Source: Synechococcus sp. RSCCF101 (GTDB taxonomy: Bacteria; Cyanobacteriota; Cyanobacteriia; PCC-6307; Cyanobiaceae). Taken from it: a stretch of 64,000 nucleotides of DNA. The notes beneath the pieces were generated by a model. That model was not told the origin of the DNA. It did not search any database and saw only the letters and a list, made by a program, of their open reading frames with translations. Shown piece by piece: positions 1-11,244 of this stretch (its first letter is position 1; every line of letters begins with the position of its first letter). The position numbers were made by a program, and so were the translations under genes. Where the stretch lies: assembly GCF_008807075.1 (NCBI RefSeq), contig NZ_CP035632.1, positions 372,001 through 436,000 on the forward strand. The letters run 5' to 3'.

Positions 1-584
1 AGAGCAACTCTGGTCGAGGACCAACGCTCCTCCCACCGTTGTTGGCACTGGATTCAGACAGGAAGGTCCTCTTCCACCAATGCCCGGCCACTCCTCCATG
101 GTCTGCTCTGGAGGTATCGGATTGCTGTCTCGGTCATACAGGGGAACTCTCCGCTGATGCCAGGGAGAGACGCGGACCCATCAGGACGGCTGAGTCGAGG
201 CACGCAGAAGCCCCTAAGAGCGAGCTGGGTGCCTTTAGGACGGGCTCCGTGGATCTGTAGGTGTCCTTGTGCCACAGGGCTCAGCCGACTCCCTGGGCGG
301 CTCCAAGACAGCAACTGCGGGGGTGTAAGGAGACCTGGGCTGCTTAGAAGACCCACCTCCCCGGTCAGGAACCACCCCCCAGTGGGGGATGCACGGCCGA
401 ATCTCCTCTCGTAAGTGTGTTCAGATCCGAGCAGCAAAAACTTATCTTGAAGACATCCCCAGTCGCTCGCGGTGACAGGGGACTGGCGCTGGCTTGATAT
501 TCCGTGGACTATGACGCCTTCGTTACGGTTGGTGGTGAACCAGACAGAGATGTCTATGTTTCATCTTGAGATTCACTGTCCTTC
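1..584. other. Non-coding leader before the restriction-modification operon
   Basis: I see no convincing gene in this stretch. The open frames on both strands are short, overlap each other, and have no recognisable domain or good ribosome binding site. The last 150 bases are the likely promoter and leader region of the type I restriction-modification operon that starts at 585. Confidence 0.5.
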
Positions 585-2332
<1,748 letters not shown>

Positions 2333-2336
<4 letters not shown>

Positions 2337-3697
2337 GGTATGAGCGATACGGTAAGTATAAGCCACAGCCTGGGGTCTGGTTTGACGAACTTCCTGATCA
2401 TTGGTCTTGCTACAGGACTAAGGTCTCAGTTGCAAGCTGTCTGAATGGTGCGTGGGGGATAGAACAGCAGGGAGACAGTGGCGACTTGCCATGTATACGT
2501 GTAGCTGATTTTGATCGTGAAAATCTTTGTGCGGCGATTCCTGAGAATCCCACAGTCCGGAACTATACAGAAAGAGATATCGAGAAGCGTCTTCTAAGCC
2601 GAAACGACCTGCTCCTAGAGAAATCGGGTGGAGGCGACCAACAACCTGTTGGTGCAGTTGTGTTGTATAACGATGATCATCCCGCCATTTGCTCGAACTT
2701 TATTGCGAGAATGCGCCTGAAGAACGAAATGAATGCCAGTTTCTGGAGATATGTACATTACGGTTGTTATTGCTCAGGGGTAAGCACACGTTCTATTAAG
2801 CAGACGTCTGGGATTCAGAATCTCGACCAGCATCAATACCTTAATGAACTCTCGCCGTTCCCTCCCATTGACGAGCAGGAAGCCATCGCCGCCTTCCTCG
2901 ACCGGGAAACCGCCAAGATCGACGCCCTCATCACAGAACAACAGCGCCTAATCGAGCTACTCCAAGAGAAGCGTCAGGCTGTGATCTCTCATGCGGTTAC
3001 AAAGGGGCTGAATCCTTATGCACCGATGAGGGATTCAGGGGTGGAGTGGTTAGGAGAGGTGCCGGAGGGGTGGCGAGTTATGGGCCTCACAAAATGCATT
3101 GGCCCGGTAGTCGACTACCGAGGCAAGACACCCGCTAAAGGAGAGTCGGGCATGCGACTTGTAACAGCGAAGAACATTAAGAATGGAAAGATTGACTACG
3201 ACGCATCAGAGGAATATGTTGACCCATCAGAAGCAGAGGCGTTACTCCAAAGGGGCAGGCCCCAACAGGGAGATCTTCTCTTCACAATGGAGGCACCACT
3301 TGGGCAGGTTGCGATTGTTGACAGGGAAGACATAGCTCTCGCTCAGAGAGTAGTCAAGTTTAGGGGCATTCCCTGCACAGTTAGAACCCACTATCTGAAG
3401 TGGTGGCTTATGGGCACGCACTGTCAGGCACAACTCCAATCAATGAGTACTGGCTCGACAGCGCTTGGATTAAAGGCAAGTAGACTCTCCGCAATCAAAT
3501 GCCTAATACCACCACTGACTGAGCAGGAGTCCATTCAGGACTACTTAGCGTCTACTGAGAGAGAGCTCGACAATGCCTCATCTATCGCAGGCTCACTGAT
3601 AGGTCTTCTCCAGGAGCGCCGCTCAGCCCTCATCTCTGCCGCTGTAACCGGCCAGATCGACGTACGAGGGCTTGTAACCGATGAGGTAGCGACATGA
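2333..3697 (+). CDS. hsdS: Type I restriction-modification system, specificity subunit HsdS
   Basis: The DNA-recognition subunit that directs HsdM and HsdR to a two-part target. The 454-residue protein shows the usual twofold layout: target recognition domain 1 (about 1-175), a central conserved helix region beginning [14 protein letters not shown] (about 178-230), target recognition domain 2 (about 235-390), and a second conserved helical region ([13 protein letters not shown], ending near 445). Length fits the family. Its start overlaps the hsdM stop by four bases (ATGA) and its stop overlaps the next start the same way, so translation is probably coupled throughout the operon. Both recognition domains look intact, so the system may be functional. 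Confidence 0.93.
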
Positions 3698-4635
3698 GCC
3701 TCCCTATCGGCAAGCTAGTTCGTGTGCCTCTCAGAGAGGTCTGGAAGCATGAGGCTTATGACTTCACCCAGTGGCTCCAGGAGAATATCGAGATACTCAA
3801 TGAGACACTTGATCTAGAGCTGGTCTCTGCAGAACGTGAGCAAGCAGCCGGTTCCTTCAGTATCGATCTTGTCGCAGAAGATGAAGGTGGTATGCCTTAT
3901 GTGATCGAGAACCAACTAGAGAAGAGTGATCACGATCATCTAGGTAAGCTCATTACCTACCTAACTGCTCGTGCTGCCAAAGGGGCTGTCTGGATTACTC
4001 CGTATCCAAGAGCTGAGCACATTGCGGCTATGGGATGGCTTAACGAGTCAGCTAATGCCGACTTCTACCTGGTCAAGATCGAAGCTGTACGTATTGATGA
4101 TTCTCCAGCAGCTCCTCTGCTCACATTGATCGTTGGACCATCAGAGGAAGCGAAGGAGTCTGGGAAAGCTAAGCAAGAACTTACTGAGCGCCATAAGATC
4201 AGAAAGCAGTGGTGGACCACCCTGCTCTCATTGCCAACTGCCAAATCCTATGCCAACGCTACTGCTAACACTTCCCCTTGGCTTGGCTTGTCTTCGGGAG
4301 TATCTGGATGCCGATACTGGTATGGCGTAACGAAGTCAACTTCTTCTGCTGAACTCTATATCGACAAGGGCAAGGGGCACGACGAGACGAATCGTCTATT
4401 CTTTGATCATCTAGTCGCTTCACGGACTGAGATCGATGCTTCTATTGGGTATTCCGTCCTCTGGCAACCCCTGGATGGGCGGCGTGCTTGTCGAGTCCGC
4501 ATTGAGATTCAAGGTGGATATGCTTCCCCACAAGAAGAGTGGACACCAATCCAAGAGAAGATTGTCGACGCCATGAACAAGCTTCAGCACGCCTTGAGCC
4601 AGCCCCTCAAGTCTTTCAGCGTTGCAAAGTCATGA
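3694..4635 (+). CDS. DUF4268 protein with PD-(D/E)XK-like N-terminus, inside the hsd operon
   Basis: A 313-residue protein between hsdS and hsdR. The N-terminal part (residues 50-95) reads as a restriction-endonuclease-like core: Asp58 in a SIDLVAED strand, followed by IENQLEKSDHDHLGKL, where Glu72-Asn73-Gln74 sits in place of the usual E-x-K. The C-terminal half (about 160-310) resembles the DUF4268 domain. Proteins of this kind are known as accessory genes of type I restriction-modification loci, but I know of no settled role. It is joined to both neighbours by ATGA overlaps, so it is made together with HsdS and HsdR. I infer a DNA-binding or nuclease-related helper. Whether it cleaves is unclear because the catalytic lysine position is Gln. 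Confidence 0.8.
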   Translation: MSLPIGKLVRVPLREVWKHEAYDFTQWLQENIEILNETLDLELVSAEREQAAGSFSIDLVAEDEGGMPYVIENQLEKSDHDHLGKLITYLTARAAKGAVWITPYPRAEHIAAMGWLNESANADFYLVKIEAVRIDDSPAAPLLTLIVGPSEEAKESGKAKQELTERHKIRKQWWTTLLSLPTAKSYANATANTSPWLGLSSGVSGCRYWYGVTKSTSSAELYIDKGKGHDETNRLFFDHLVASRTEIDASIGYSVLWQPLDGRRACRVRIEIQGGYASPQEEWTPIQEKIVDAMNKLQHALSQPLKSFSVAKS

Positions 4636-7600
4636 GCCTTCACACAGAGGCTAAGTTCGAGGACGAGATCTGTCAGTACCTAGGCAGCAACTCCTGGCTG
4701 TACGAGAAAGGTGATGCTGCTAGCTACGACCGCAGCCTTGCCCTGTTCCCACCAGATCTAATCAGTTGGGTCCAGGACTCCCACCCAGAAGCCTGGGAGA
4801 CGCTTCAGAAGAATCACGGCTCCAAGGCTGAGGAGACCCTCCTTCTCCGTGTTCGTAGTCAGCTTGATCAGCTGGGCACCCTCGATGTCTTACGACATGG
4901 GATTGAGCTGCTGGGGCTAAGCAAAGCTCTTAAGCTCGCTGAGTTCAAGCCTGCACTAGGGATTAACCCTGACATCCTCGCCCGCTACAACGCCAATCGA
5001 CTACGTGTCGTCAGGCAAGTCCGTTATTCACTTCACAACCAGAACTGCATCGATCTGGTGCTGTTCCTGAATGGTATCCCTGTTGCTACCGTCGAGCTGA
5101 AGACCGACAACACCCAGAACGTCGGGAATGCTGTTGATCAGTATCGGTTTGATCGACTCCCACAGCTCAAAGGCAAACCACCTGAACCACTACTCTCCTT
5201 CCCTAGTGGAGCCGTAGTTCACTTTGCGGTCAGTAACAGGGAGGTGCGCATGACGACTCACCTGAAAGGACCAGCAACGACCTTCCTCCCATTCAATAAG
5301 GGCAGTGATCCTGGAGGGAAGAACTGTGGAGGAGGTAATCCCGTTGGAGACGGGCACCCTACTGCTTACTTGTGGGAGGAGGTCTGGGAACGAGAGAGCT
5401 GGCTTGAGATCCTTGGCCGCTACTGCATTTCTGAAAGAGACAAGAAGAAGCACATCAGGAGGGTCCTCTTTCCTCGCTATCACCAGCTCGCTGTAACTCG
5501 GCAATTGCAGGAGGCCGTAAGGGAAGAGGGACCAGGACAGAAGTACCTGATCCAGCACTCGGCTGGCTCTGGGAAAACCAACTCAATCGCCTGGACAGCT
5601 CACTTCTTCTCTGAGCTGCACGACTCCAACGACAGGAAAGTCTTCGACTCAGTGCTTGTGGTCAGTGATCGGAACGTCATTGATACCCAGCTACAAGAAG
5701 CCCTCGAAGCCTTCGAACGTCGCAAGGGCGTTGTGGCTTCGATCACCAGTGAGGAAGGAAGCAAGAGTGCCAAGCTTGCAGAGGCTTTAGGTGGGGACAA
5801 GAAGGTCGTCGTCTGCACTATTCAGACCTTCCCCTTTGCTATCAAGGAGGTGAGAGAGCTGGCTGCGACTCAAGGCAAGAGGTTTGCTGTCATTGCTGAT
5901 GAAGCTCACAGCTCCCAGACGGGTCAAGCTGCTACCAAGCTCAAGCAAGTTCTCAGTGCAGCAGAAGCCGCTGATCTTGCTGATGGGGGTGATGTTGACG
6001 TCGAGGCTCTCCTTGCAGCCGAGATGTCCGACAGAGTAGAGAGTGGCGGGATTACCTACGTCGCCTTCACTGCTACGCCAAAAGCTAAGACCCTAGAGCT
6101 GTTTGGACGAAGACCGAATCCTGATGAACCAAGCAGTGAGACTAACCTCCCTGAGCCGTTTCATGTATATTCGATGCGGCAGGCGATTGAAGAAGGCTTC
6201 ATCCTCGATGTTCTTCAGAATTACACCTCCTACAAGTTAGCCTTTCGCCTTGCTCATGAGGGGCAGTCTGTGAATGAGACGGAAGTCGAGCGTAATGAGG
6301 CCCTTAAGAAGCTGATGGGCTGGGTCAAGCTACATCCGCATAACATCGCACAGAAGGTCGAGATCGTTGTTGAGCATTTCCGTCGCTTTGTCTGGCCATT
6401 ACTAGAAGGAAGGGCCAAGGCAATGGTTGTCGTTGGGAGTCGGAAAGAAGCAGTGCGCTGGAAGCTTGCGATGGACAAGTACATCACCTCTCGTAACTAC
6501 TCTCTTGGGACGCTGGTGGCCTTTAGTGGGGAGGTGAATGACCCAGAGTCCGGTCCTGAGCCCTTCAGCGAGCGGGGGCAGTCCCTGAATCCGAAGCTCA
6601 AGGGTGATGTCCGCGAAGCCTTCAAGGGTGACGAGTACCAGGTGTTGCTGGTGGCCAACAAGTTCCAGACGGGTTTTGATCAGCCTCTGCTATGCGGCAT
6701 GTACGTCGATCGTAAGCTTGCTGGCATTCAAGCTGTCCAGACCCTTTCGAGACTTAACCGCTGCTACCCAGGCAAGGACACGACCTACGTAGTCGACTTT
6801 GCTAATGACCCCAAGGATGTCTTGGCTGCTTTCAAGACCTACTTCAGCACTGCTGAGCTATCTGCAGCTACCGATCCGAACCTCATCCTTGGTCTCAAAG
6901 CTAAGCTTGATTCTCAGAATTACTACGACGAGTTCGAGATCGAACGTGTCATGAAGGTCCTTCTTGATCCAAAGAGCAAACAAGGACTGCTTGAGGAAGC
7001 AATCGAGCCTGTTGCAGATCGACTAGTCAATATGTACAAGGAAGCACGAGCAGCCTATCGTCATGCACTGGATATCAACGATGAGTCTTCTGCCAAAGAA
7101 TCAAAGGACGAGATGGACTCGTTGTTGCTCTTCAGAGCAGACATTGGTACATACGTCAGACTCTACACATTCCTTTCTCAGATCTTTGACTACGGCAACA
7201 CAGGCATAGAGAAGCGAGCTCTCTTCTTTAGGAGCCTCCTTCGTGCTCTTGATTTCGGCAGGGATCGACCTGGTGTCGATCTTTCTAAGGTCGTCCTGAC
7301 TCACCATCAGATTCGGAAGCTTGGTGAGACAAACCTTGATCTTGGAATTGGTGAGACTCCGAAACTTGACCCAAGCACTGGTTCGGGGACAGGCTCAGTA
7401 CAGGACCAGCAGAAGGCCAAGCTCTCTGAGATCATCTCCAAGTTAAATGACCTCTTCACTGGAGACCTGTCCGACGACGACAAGATCATCTATGTCGGTA
7501 CAGTCATTCGTGGCAAGCTGCTGGAGTCCAAGACTCTTCAACAACAGGCAGCAAGCAACAGCAAGGAACAGTTCGCTAATTCACCTGACCTGATCAAGGC

Positions 7601-7751
7601 ACACCAGGACGCCATAATCGATGCCCTGGATGCCCATCAAGCCATGAGCTCACAGGCTCTCAATAACCCTGATCTGCAAGCAAGGATCCTTGAGCTACTT
7701 CTCACTAACTATGGCCTCTGGGAGTCACTTAGAGACAAGCAGGCTGTGTAA
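4632..7751 (+). CDS. hsdR: Type I restriction-modification system, endonuclease/translocase subunit HsdR
   Basis: The motor and nuclease subunit, which translocates DNA by ATP hydrolysis and cuts unmodified DNA. I place the start at 4632, where ATG overlaps the previous stop (ATGA) as at the other joints of this operon; an upstream in-frame ATG at 4539 lies inside the previous gene. The 1039-residue protein has an N-terminal nuclease domain with a D...ELK motif (VATVELKTD near residue 155), a Walker A motif (HSAGSGKTN near 310), a DEAH-type box (ADEAHSSQTG near 423), and a C-terminal helical region. All expected parts are present and no internal stop is seen. It ends 19 bases before the convergent gene at 7771. 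Confidence 0.95.
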   Translation: MSLHTEAKFEDEICQYLGSNSWLYEKGDAASYDRSLALFPPDLISWVQDSHPEAWETLQKNHGSKAEETLLLRVRSQLDQLGTLDVLRHGIELLGLSKALKLAEFKPALGINPDILARYNANRLRVVRQVRYSLHNQNCIDLVLFLNGIPVATVELKTDNTQNVGNAVDQYRFDRLPQLKGKPPEPLLSFPSGAVVHFAVSNREVRMTTHLKGPATTFLPFNKGSDPGGKNCGGGNPVGDGHPTAYLWEEVWERESWLEILGRYCISERDKKKHIRRVLFPRYHQLAVTRQLQEAVREEGPGQKYLIQHSAGSGKTNSIAWTAHFFSELHDSNDRKVFDSVLVVSDRNVIDTQLQEALEAFERRKGVVASITSEEGSKSAKLAEALGGDKKVVVCTIQTFPFAIKEVRELAATQGKRFAVIADEAHSSQTGQAATKLKQVLSAAEAADLADGGDVDVEALLAAEMSDRVESGGITYVAFTATPKAKTLELFGRRPNPDEPSSETNLPEPFHVYSMRQAIEEGFILDVLQNYTSYKLAFRLAHEGQSVNETEVERNEALKKLMGWVKLHPHNIAQKVEIVVEHFRRFVWPLLEGRAKAMVVVGSRKEAVRWKLAMDKYITSRNYSLGTLVAFSGEVNDPESGPEPFSERGQSLNPKLKGDVREAFKGDEYQVLLVANKFQTGFDQPLLCGMYVDRKLAGIQAVQTLSRLNRCYPGKDTTYVVDFANDPKDVLAAFKTYFSTAELSAATDPNLILGLKAKLDSQNYYDEFEIERVMKVLLDPKSKQGLLEEAIEPVADRLVNMYKEARAAYRHALDINDESSAKESKDEMDSLLLFRADIGTYVRLYTFLSQIFDYGNTGIEKRALFFRSLLRALDFGRDRPGVDLSKVVLTHHQIRKLGETNLDLGIGETPKLDPSTGSGTGSVQDQQKAKLSEIISKLNDLFTGDLSDDDKIIYVGTVIRGKLLESKTLQQQAASNSKEQFANSPDLIKAHQDAIIDALDAHQAMSSQALNNPDLQARILELLLTNYGLWESLRDKQAV

Positions 7752-7770
7752 GCCCACGAGTCGCTTGTGT

Positions 7771-8595
7771 CTATTCCCTTATCCAGTCAGAGATGTTACT
7801 CAGAATACGGCGATACCCGCATAGAAACAGGTGTAGATTCTCTTTGGTCTTTGCTTCATCCCAGTCAATTGATCCTAGAAGTCTTATCCACATCATGACC
7901 TTCTGCTCCTCAGAATATTGGCTTAGGCTTCTAGGTAGCCCGCCGTTGCCTCCAGTTGCCTGATTATGCGTATGACCCTCCGTCACCCTGGTGGATTGTG
8001 TGTGAGTGATGGCTGCCTCTATCCCCCCTTCATCTATTTCTTGCTTTCCCTTCTCCTTGTTCAGAGCTGGAGTGAAGCTGTCATATCTCTGACACGTCTG
8101 ATGCCTTCTTGCACTCAGCGATTCAAACTTATCAGTAAAGAATCCACCAAGCCAGCCGCGTAAGGAGGAGACTGCCGGCATCTTCTTGTTTCGCTTGTAG
8201 TACTTATACACTGCCTCCTCCAGTGCGCCGCTCTGTGCCCGCTCGAGAATCGCCATATGCGTAACGCTCGCAGTCTCGGCCATCTCTAGCTGAAACTTGT
8301 CGGTGTACTCGCTATTAACCGTCCTGGAATACCATCTGAACGCGGCCTTATTATTGTCGATGCAGTCTCTGCTCCAACCCTCGCTCTCCATGGCCTTTGC
8401 TAAGGCGCGGTGCTCGTTGGAACGCTGTGGAAATGACCGCTGATAGTCGCTGATCTTCCCGATGATGATCATCCGTTCTCGCTGAGCTGTGCTCTTGGCT
8501 TGGCTGTAGGTCTCGACGTTCTTTTTGATCGAGGCAAGGAAGTTCAGAAATGTCTCATCCGTAGTGGTGTTGTCGTAGATCTCTAGAAGTGCCAT
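7771..8595 (-). CDS. Hypothetical protein
   Basis: A 274-residue protein with no family I recognise. It is mostly helical and charged. The N-terminal part carries a QRERMIIIGKISDYQR stretch, the middle is lysine/arginine rich, and the C-terminus (EEQKVMMWIRLLGSIDWDEAKTKENL) looks amphipathic. I prefer the ATG at 8595; an in-frame GTG at 8697 would add 34 residues. The gene converges with hsdR, leaving 19 bases between stops. Its place between a restriction operon and phage remains suggests an accessory or defence-related gene, but nothing in the sequence shows a function. Confidence 0.6.
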   Translation of the reverse strand: MALLEIYDNTTTDETFLNFLASIKKNVETYSQAKSTAQRERMIIIGKISDYQRSFPQRSNEHRALAKAMESEGWSRDCIDNNKAAFRWYSRTVNSEYTDKFQLEMAETASVTHMAILERAQSGALEEAVYKYYKRNKKMPAVSSLRGWLGGFFTDKFESLSARRHQTCQRYDSFTPALNKEKGKQEIDEGGIEAAITHTQSTRVTEGHTHNQATGGNGGLPRSLSQYSEEQKVMMWIRLLGSIDWDEAKTKENLHLFLCGYRRILSNISDWIRE

Positions 8596-8926
8596 TGGTC
8601 TATCTGCTGCCCCAGTTCCGTATCGATACGGAACTCGCAGGTGTAGGGCCCGCTCGGTAACGTACTGGGATTGAACTGCATACCGCCTGCTGGTCACTTG
8701 TCCTGACAGACGGCATGAGTAGTACCTGCCACTACTTTAGCGATAGCTATCATCGATTTGCTGTTGCCAGTAGTAATTACCGTGCGCTATTGCCCTGCAA
8801 GAACAAGTGGCGAGACTGTCGCACATTTAAGTCAGCCAGCATTACCGATGTGTGAATGCTCCACCTGCAATGGCTGTAATGGCCAATCAAGATGCTTCCA
8901 CCTTCCACTTTTGACATACTGCTTGG

Positions 8927-9280
8927 TCAGGAGACCCCGATGTCTTCAGTCGTGCGGCATGATCTCAATCCAGTTAATTCATAGCTATGGCTGGTTCCCT
9001 TCTTCGCATCCCAGGCCCGTCGGTGCACACCAGACTCCATAAGCTGTAGAACGAAACCGCAGCAAGCATCAAAGCAACAGACGAGACGACGTAGACGAGC
9101 ACTTACAGACCTCCTTTCAAGTTCAAGTTCAATCAGTTGTTGATCCAGGTATCGACGGAAGAGGTAGTCATTCCTCTCCCTCTCATCCCAGTACCTATTC
9201 CAGGCATCAAGGAACTCCATCTCATCCCCACACCTCTCAATGGCCGCATTGACATGGGCCATGAAGTCAGTTGTGTCCAT
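8927..9280 (-). CDS. Small phage-type hypothetical protein (117 aa)
   Basis: A short protein starting at an ATG at 9280 with a strong GAGGAGG ribosome binding site a few bases upstream. Residues 1-55 are acidic and helical (MDTTDFMAHVNAAIERCGDE...). The remainder is more basic and less protein-like, so the true end may have been lost. It overlaps the preceding minus-strand gene by 14 bases, the third link in a chain of coupled small genes behind the phage terminase tail. I do not recognise a family. Genes of this size after a terminase are common in T7-like cyanophages. Confidence 0.5.
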   Translation of the reverse strand: MDTTDFMAHVNAAIERCGDEMEFLDAWNRYWDERERNDYLFRRYLDQQLIELELERRSVSARLRRLVCCFDACCGFVLQLMESGVHRRAWDAKKGTSHSYELTGLRSCRTTEDIGVS

Positions 9281-9527
9281 GTGCCTCCTCCCAACGACCA
9301 CGCTCAAAGCCTGCGTAGAAGGCCTTCTTGACACAGGGCACTCCGTAGAAAACACTGTCATTCAGGTTCTTGTCCTTCTTGAACTCCTCCCAATCCATGG
9401 GTTCAGACGACACTGGCCTATCCACAGAAAGGACGTGCCAACCACCAGGCTGCTTAACGACCTCAGCCACCACATCACCTGGCTTCAGTTGGCTAATCCA
9501 GATCCCTTCAATCCTCTCCATCTCCAT
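9267..9527 (-). CDS. Small phage-type hypothetical protein (86 aa)
   Basis: An 86-residue protein that starts at the ATG at 9527, chosen because it overlaps the stop of the 33-residue ORF upstream as TGATG and has a GGAGG-like site before it. The sequence (MEMERIEGIWISQLKPGDVV...) looks like a compact beta-rich fold followed by a helical, acidic end. No family recognised. Its C-terminus overlaps the next gene. The unbroken chain of overlaps with the phage terminase tail suggests a late phage operon fragment rather than a host gene. Confidence 0.55.
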   Translation of the reverse strand: MEMERIEGIWISQLKPGDVVAEVVKQPGGWHVLSVDRPVSSEPMDWEEFKKDKNLNDSVFYGVPCVKKAFYAGFERGRWEEAHGHN

Positions 9528-9628
9528 CACTGAAGGCACCCTCCTGTCATCCCCACATACACAAGGAATGTGAGGCTGAGCACTGTCACTACTCTCCAGA
9601 TGAGTAGTCCTCTCTCCAGCTTAGACAT
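9527..9628 (-). CDS. 33-residue single-pass membrane peptide, phage late region
   Basis: A tiny ORF translated MSKLERGLLIWRVVTVLSLT and onward, with one hydrophobic segment (about residues 8-26) after a short positively charged start. Its ATG overlaps the terminase-tail stop (ATG inside GACTATGTCTAA) and its TGA overlaps the next ATG (TGATG). Both overlaps favour real, coupled translation. The size and topology fit small phage lysis or membrane peptides such as short holin-like proteins, but this is inference from layout only. Confidence 0.5.
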   Translation of the reverse strand: MSKLERGLLIWRVVTVLSLTFLVYVGMTGGCLQ

Positions 9629-9813
9629 AGTCAGGGTTCCTCCATGAATTGTTCTGTGTGTAATGGAAGTGAGCAGGCCGATGGTTCGGACCCTTCTTCG
9701 GTCTGGGTGTCTTGAGCTGCTTGAAGACTGGAGGAACCTGCTCTACCCACTCAGAGGGCAGCATCCGCCTCTCAAGAGAGGTGAGAAGGACATCATCCCG
9801 GTTGCGTCCCTTG
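9621..9813 (-). pseudogene. 3' tail of a phage gene cut off by the IS256 element
   Basis: On the minus strand an open frame runs from the edge of the IS to a TAA at 9621. It begins SKGRNRDDVLLTSLERRMLP and ends RNPDYV, about 63 residues, with clean codon structure and coupled translation to the next ORF. It has no start of its own. It may be the end of the terminase gene (a second exon behind the structured RNA and HNH gene) or the lost end of the HNH ORF or another late gene. I cannot decide by eye. Confidence 0.5.
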
Positions 9814-11244
9814 GAGTGGTGTAAATCCCGAGGCCTGTGATCTGATCGGAGATCAGTGATCAGGCAGCTGCAGCGAGTGCAGCTGTTGCCCGATCTTGGA
9901 CCGGTTCGCTGGTGTTGTCCAGCTTGGCCATCGACTGTTCAGAGAACACGCGACGGCCATCGAGCTGCCACTCCTCCTGCTGCTCCAGCAACAGTGCTCC
10001 CACCAGTCGGATGATCGCGGCGTCGTTCGGGAAGATGCCGACGACGCGGGTGCGGCGCTTGATCTCCTTGTTCAGCCGCTCGAGCGGATTGGTGCTCCAG
10101 ATCTTGCGCCAGTGCTCCGGCGGGAAGGCCCGGAACGCGAGGACGTCTTCCTTGGCCTGCTCCATCAGCGCCGCAGCAGCGGGGAATTTCTCGGTGAGCA
10201 TCGTCGTTACCTGCTCCCACTGCTCCCACTGCTGCCCTGCGGCCCGGGCCTCGGGCTGAACGAACACCGAGCGCAGGGCGGCAGCCACCATGTCCTGGCT
10301 TCCCTTGGGCACCTTGGCCAATAGGTTGCGGGCAAAGTGGACGCGGCAGCGCTGCCAGCTGCAGCCCTGGCAGCACCGGGCGATGGCCTTCTTGAGGCCG
10401 GCGTGGGCGTCGCTGATCACCAGTTGCACGCCTGAGAGCCCGCGCTCGCGCAGGCGGCGCAGGAAGGCGGTCCAGAACGTCTCATCCTCGCTGTCGCCCA
10501 CCTCGATCCCCAGCACCTCGCGCTGGCCGTTGCCGGTGATGCCGACCGCCACGATCACGGCTCTGGAGATCACCTGCCTGCGGGCCGGATCCCGGCCGTG
10601 AAGGTAGGTGGCATCGAGGTAGACGTACGGGTAGCGGCTGAACTCCAGAGGGCGCTGCAGGAAGGCCTGCACCTGGGTGTCGAGGCCCTGGCAGATGCGG
10701 CTGACCTCCGATTTGGAGACGCCGCTCTCACAGCCCAGCGCCACCACCAGCTCATCGACCTTGCGCGTCGAGACGCCCGAGACGTAGGCCTCCATCACCA
10801 CGGCCCAGAGGGCCCGATCCACGCGGCGGCGGGGTTCCAGCAGGGAGGGGAAGAAGCTGCCTGTGCGAAAGCGTGGGATGCGCAGCTGGATGTCGCCGGC
10901 TGGCGTTGCCAGAAGCCGGTCACGGCTGCCATTGCGATGGCCCCGACGCTCAGCTGTGCGCTGATGGCGATCGGCGCCAAGGGCAGCAGCGGCCTCGGCC
11001 TCGATCAGGGCCTGCAGTCCCTGGCGCACCAGTTCAGGGATCAGGTCACCGGCGGTGCCGCTGCCAAGCAGCTGCACCAGTTCCGCGGCGGCAGAATCAG
11101 AGATGGGCATGGTCTGGTCTCAGGACGGTGGTAGTGCTCCGACCAGGGTCACAGACCGGCCCACCCATTCCCCCGCAGGGGATCTGAGGACGAGACCGTC
11201 AGCACCGGCGTAGCCGGTGCTGCTTCTCAGGATTTACACCACTC
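9814..11244 (-). mobile_element. IS256-family insertion sequence
   Basis: About 1.43 kb bounded by near-identical inverted ends: GAGTGGTGTAAATCC at 9814-9828 and its reverse complement at 11230-11244. One transposase gene fills most of it. The element lies in a T7-like phage late region and separates the HNH ORF from the tail at 9621-9813. The flanks show no 8-9 bp direct repeat. Instead GCGTCCC occurs outside the left end and its complement outside the right end, so the ends may extend further or the locus has been rearranged. Confidence 0.85.
9860..11110 (-). CDS. IS256-family transposase
   Basis: A 416-residue DDE transposase of the Mutator/IS256 family. Typical landmarks are visible: an N-terminal helical region, the first Asp in YPYVYLDATYLHGR, the second Asp in LVISDAHAGLKKAI, a conserved CRVHFARN stretch, and the final Glu in STNPLERLNKEIKRRTRVVGIFPN. 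The frame is intact, so it could be active. The length is usual for the family (about 400 residues). It is GC-rich compared with the phage remains on each side, as expected for a recent insertion. Confidence 0.95.
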   Translation of the reverse strand: MPISDSAAAELVQLLGSGTAGDLIPELVRQGLQALIEAEAAAALGADRHQRTAERRGHRNGSRDRLLATPAGDIQLRIPRFRTGSFFPSLLEPRRRVDRALWAVVMEAYVSGVSTRKVDELVVALGCESGVSKSEVSRICQGLDTQVQAFLQRPLEFSRYPYVYLDATYLHGRDPARRQVISRAVIVAVGITGNGQREVLGIEVGDSEDETFWTAFLRRLRERGLSGVQLVISDAHAGLKKAIARCCQGCSWQRCRVHFARNLLAKVPKGSQDMVAAALRSVFVQPEARAAGQQWEQWEQVTTMLTEKFPAAAALMEQAKEDVLAFRAFPPEHWRKIWSTNPLERLNKEIKRRTRVVGIFPNDAAIIRLVGALLLEQQEEWQLDGRRVFSEQSMAKLDNTSEPVQDRATAALAAAA

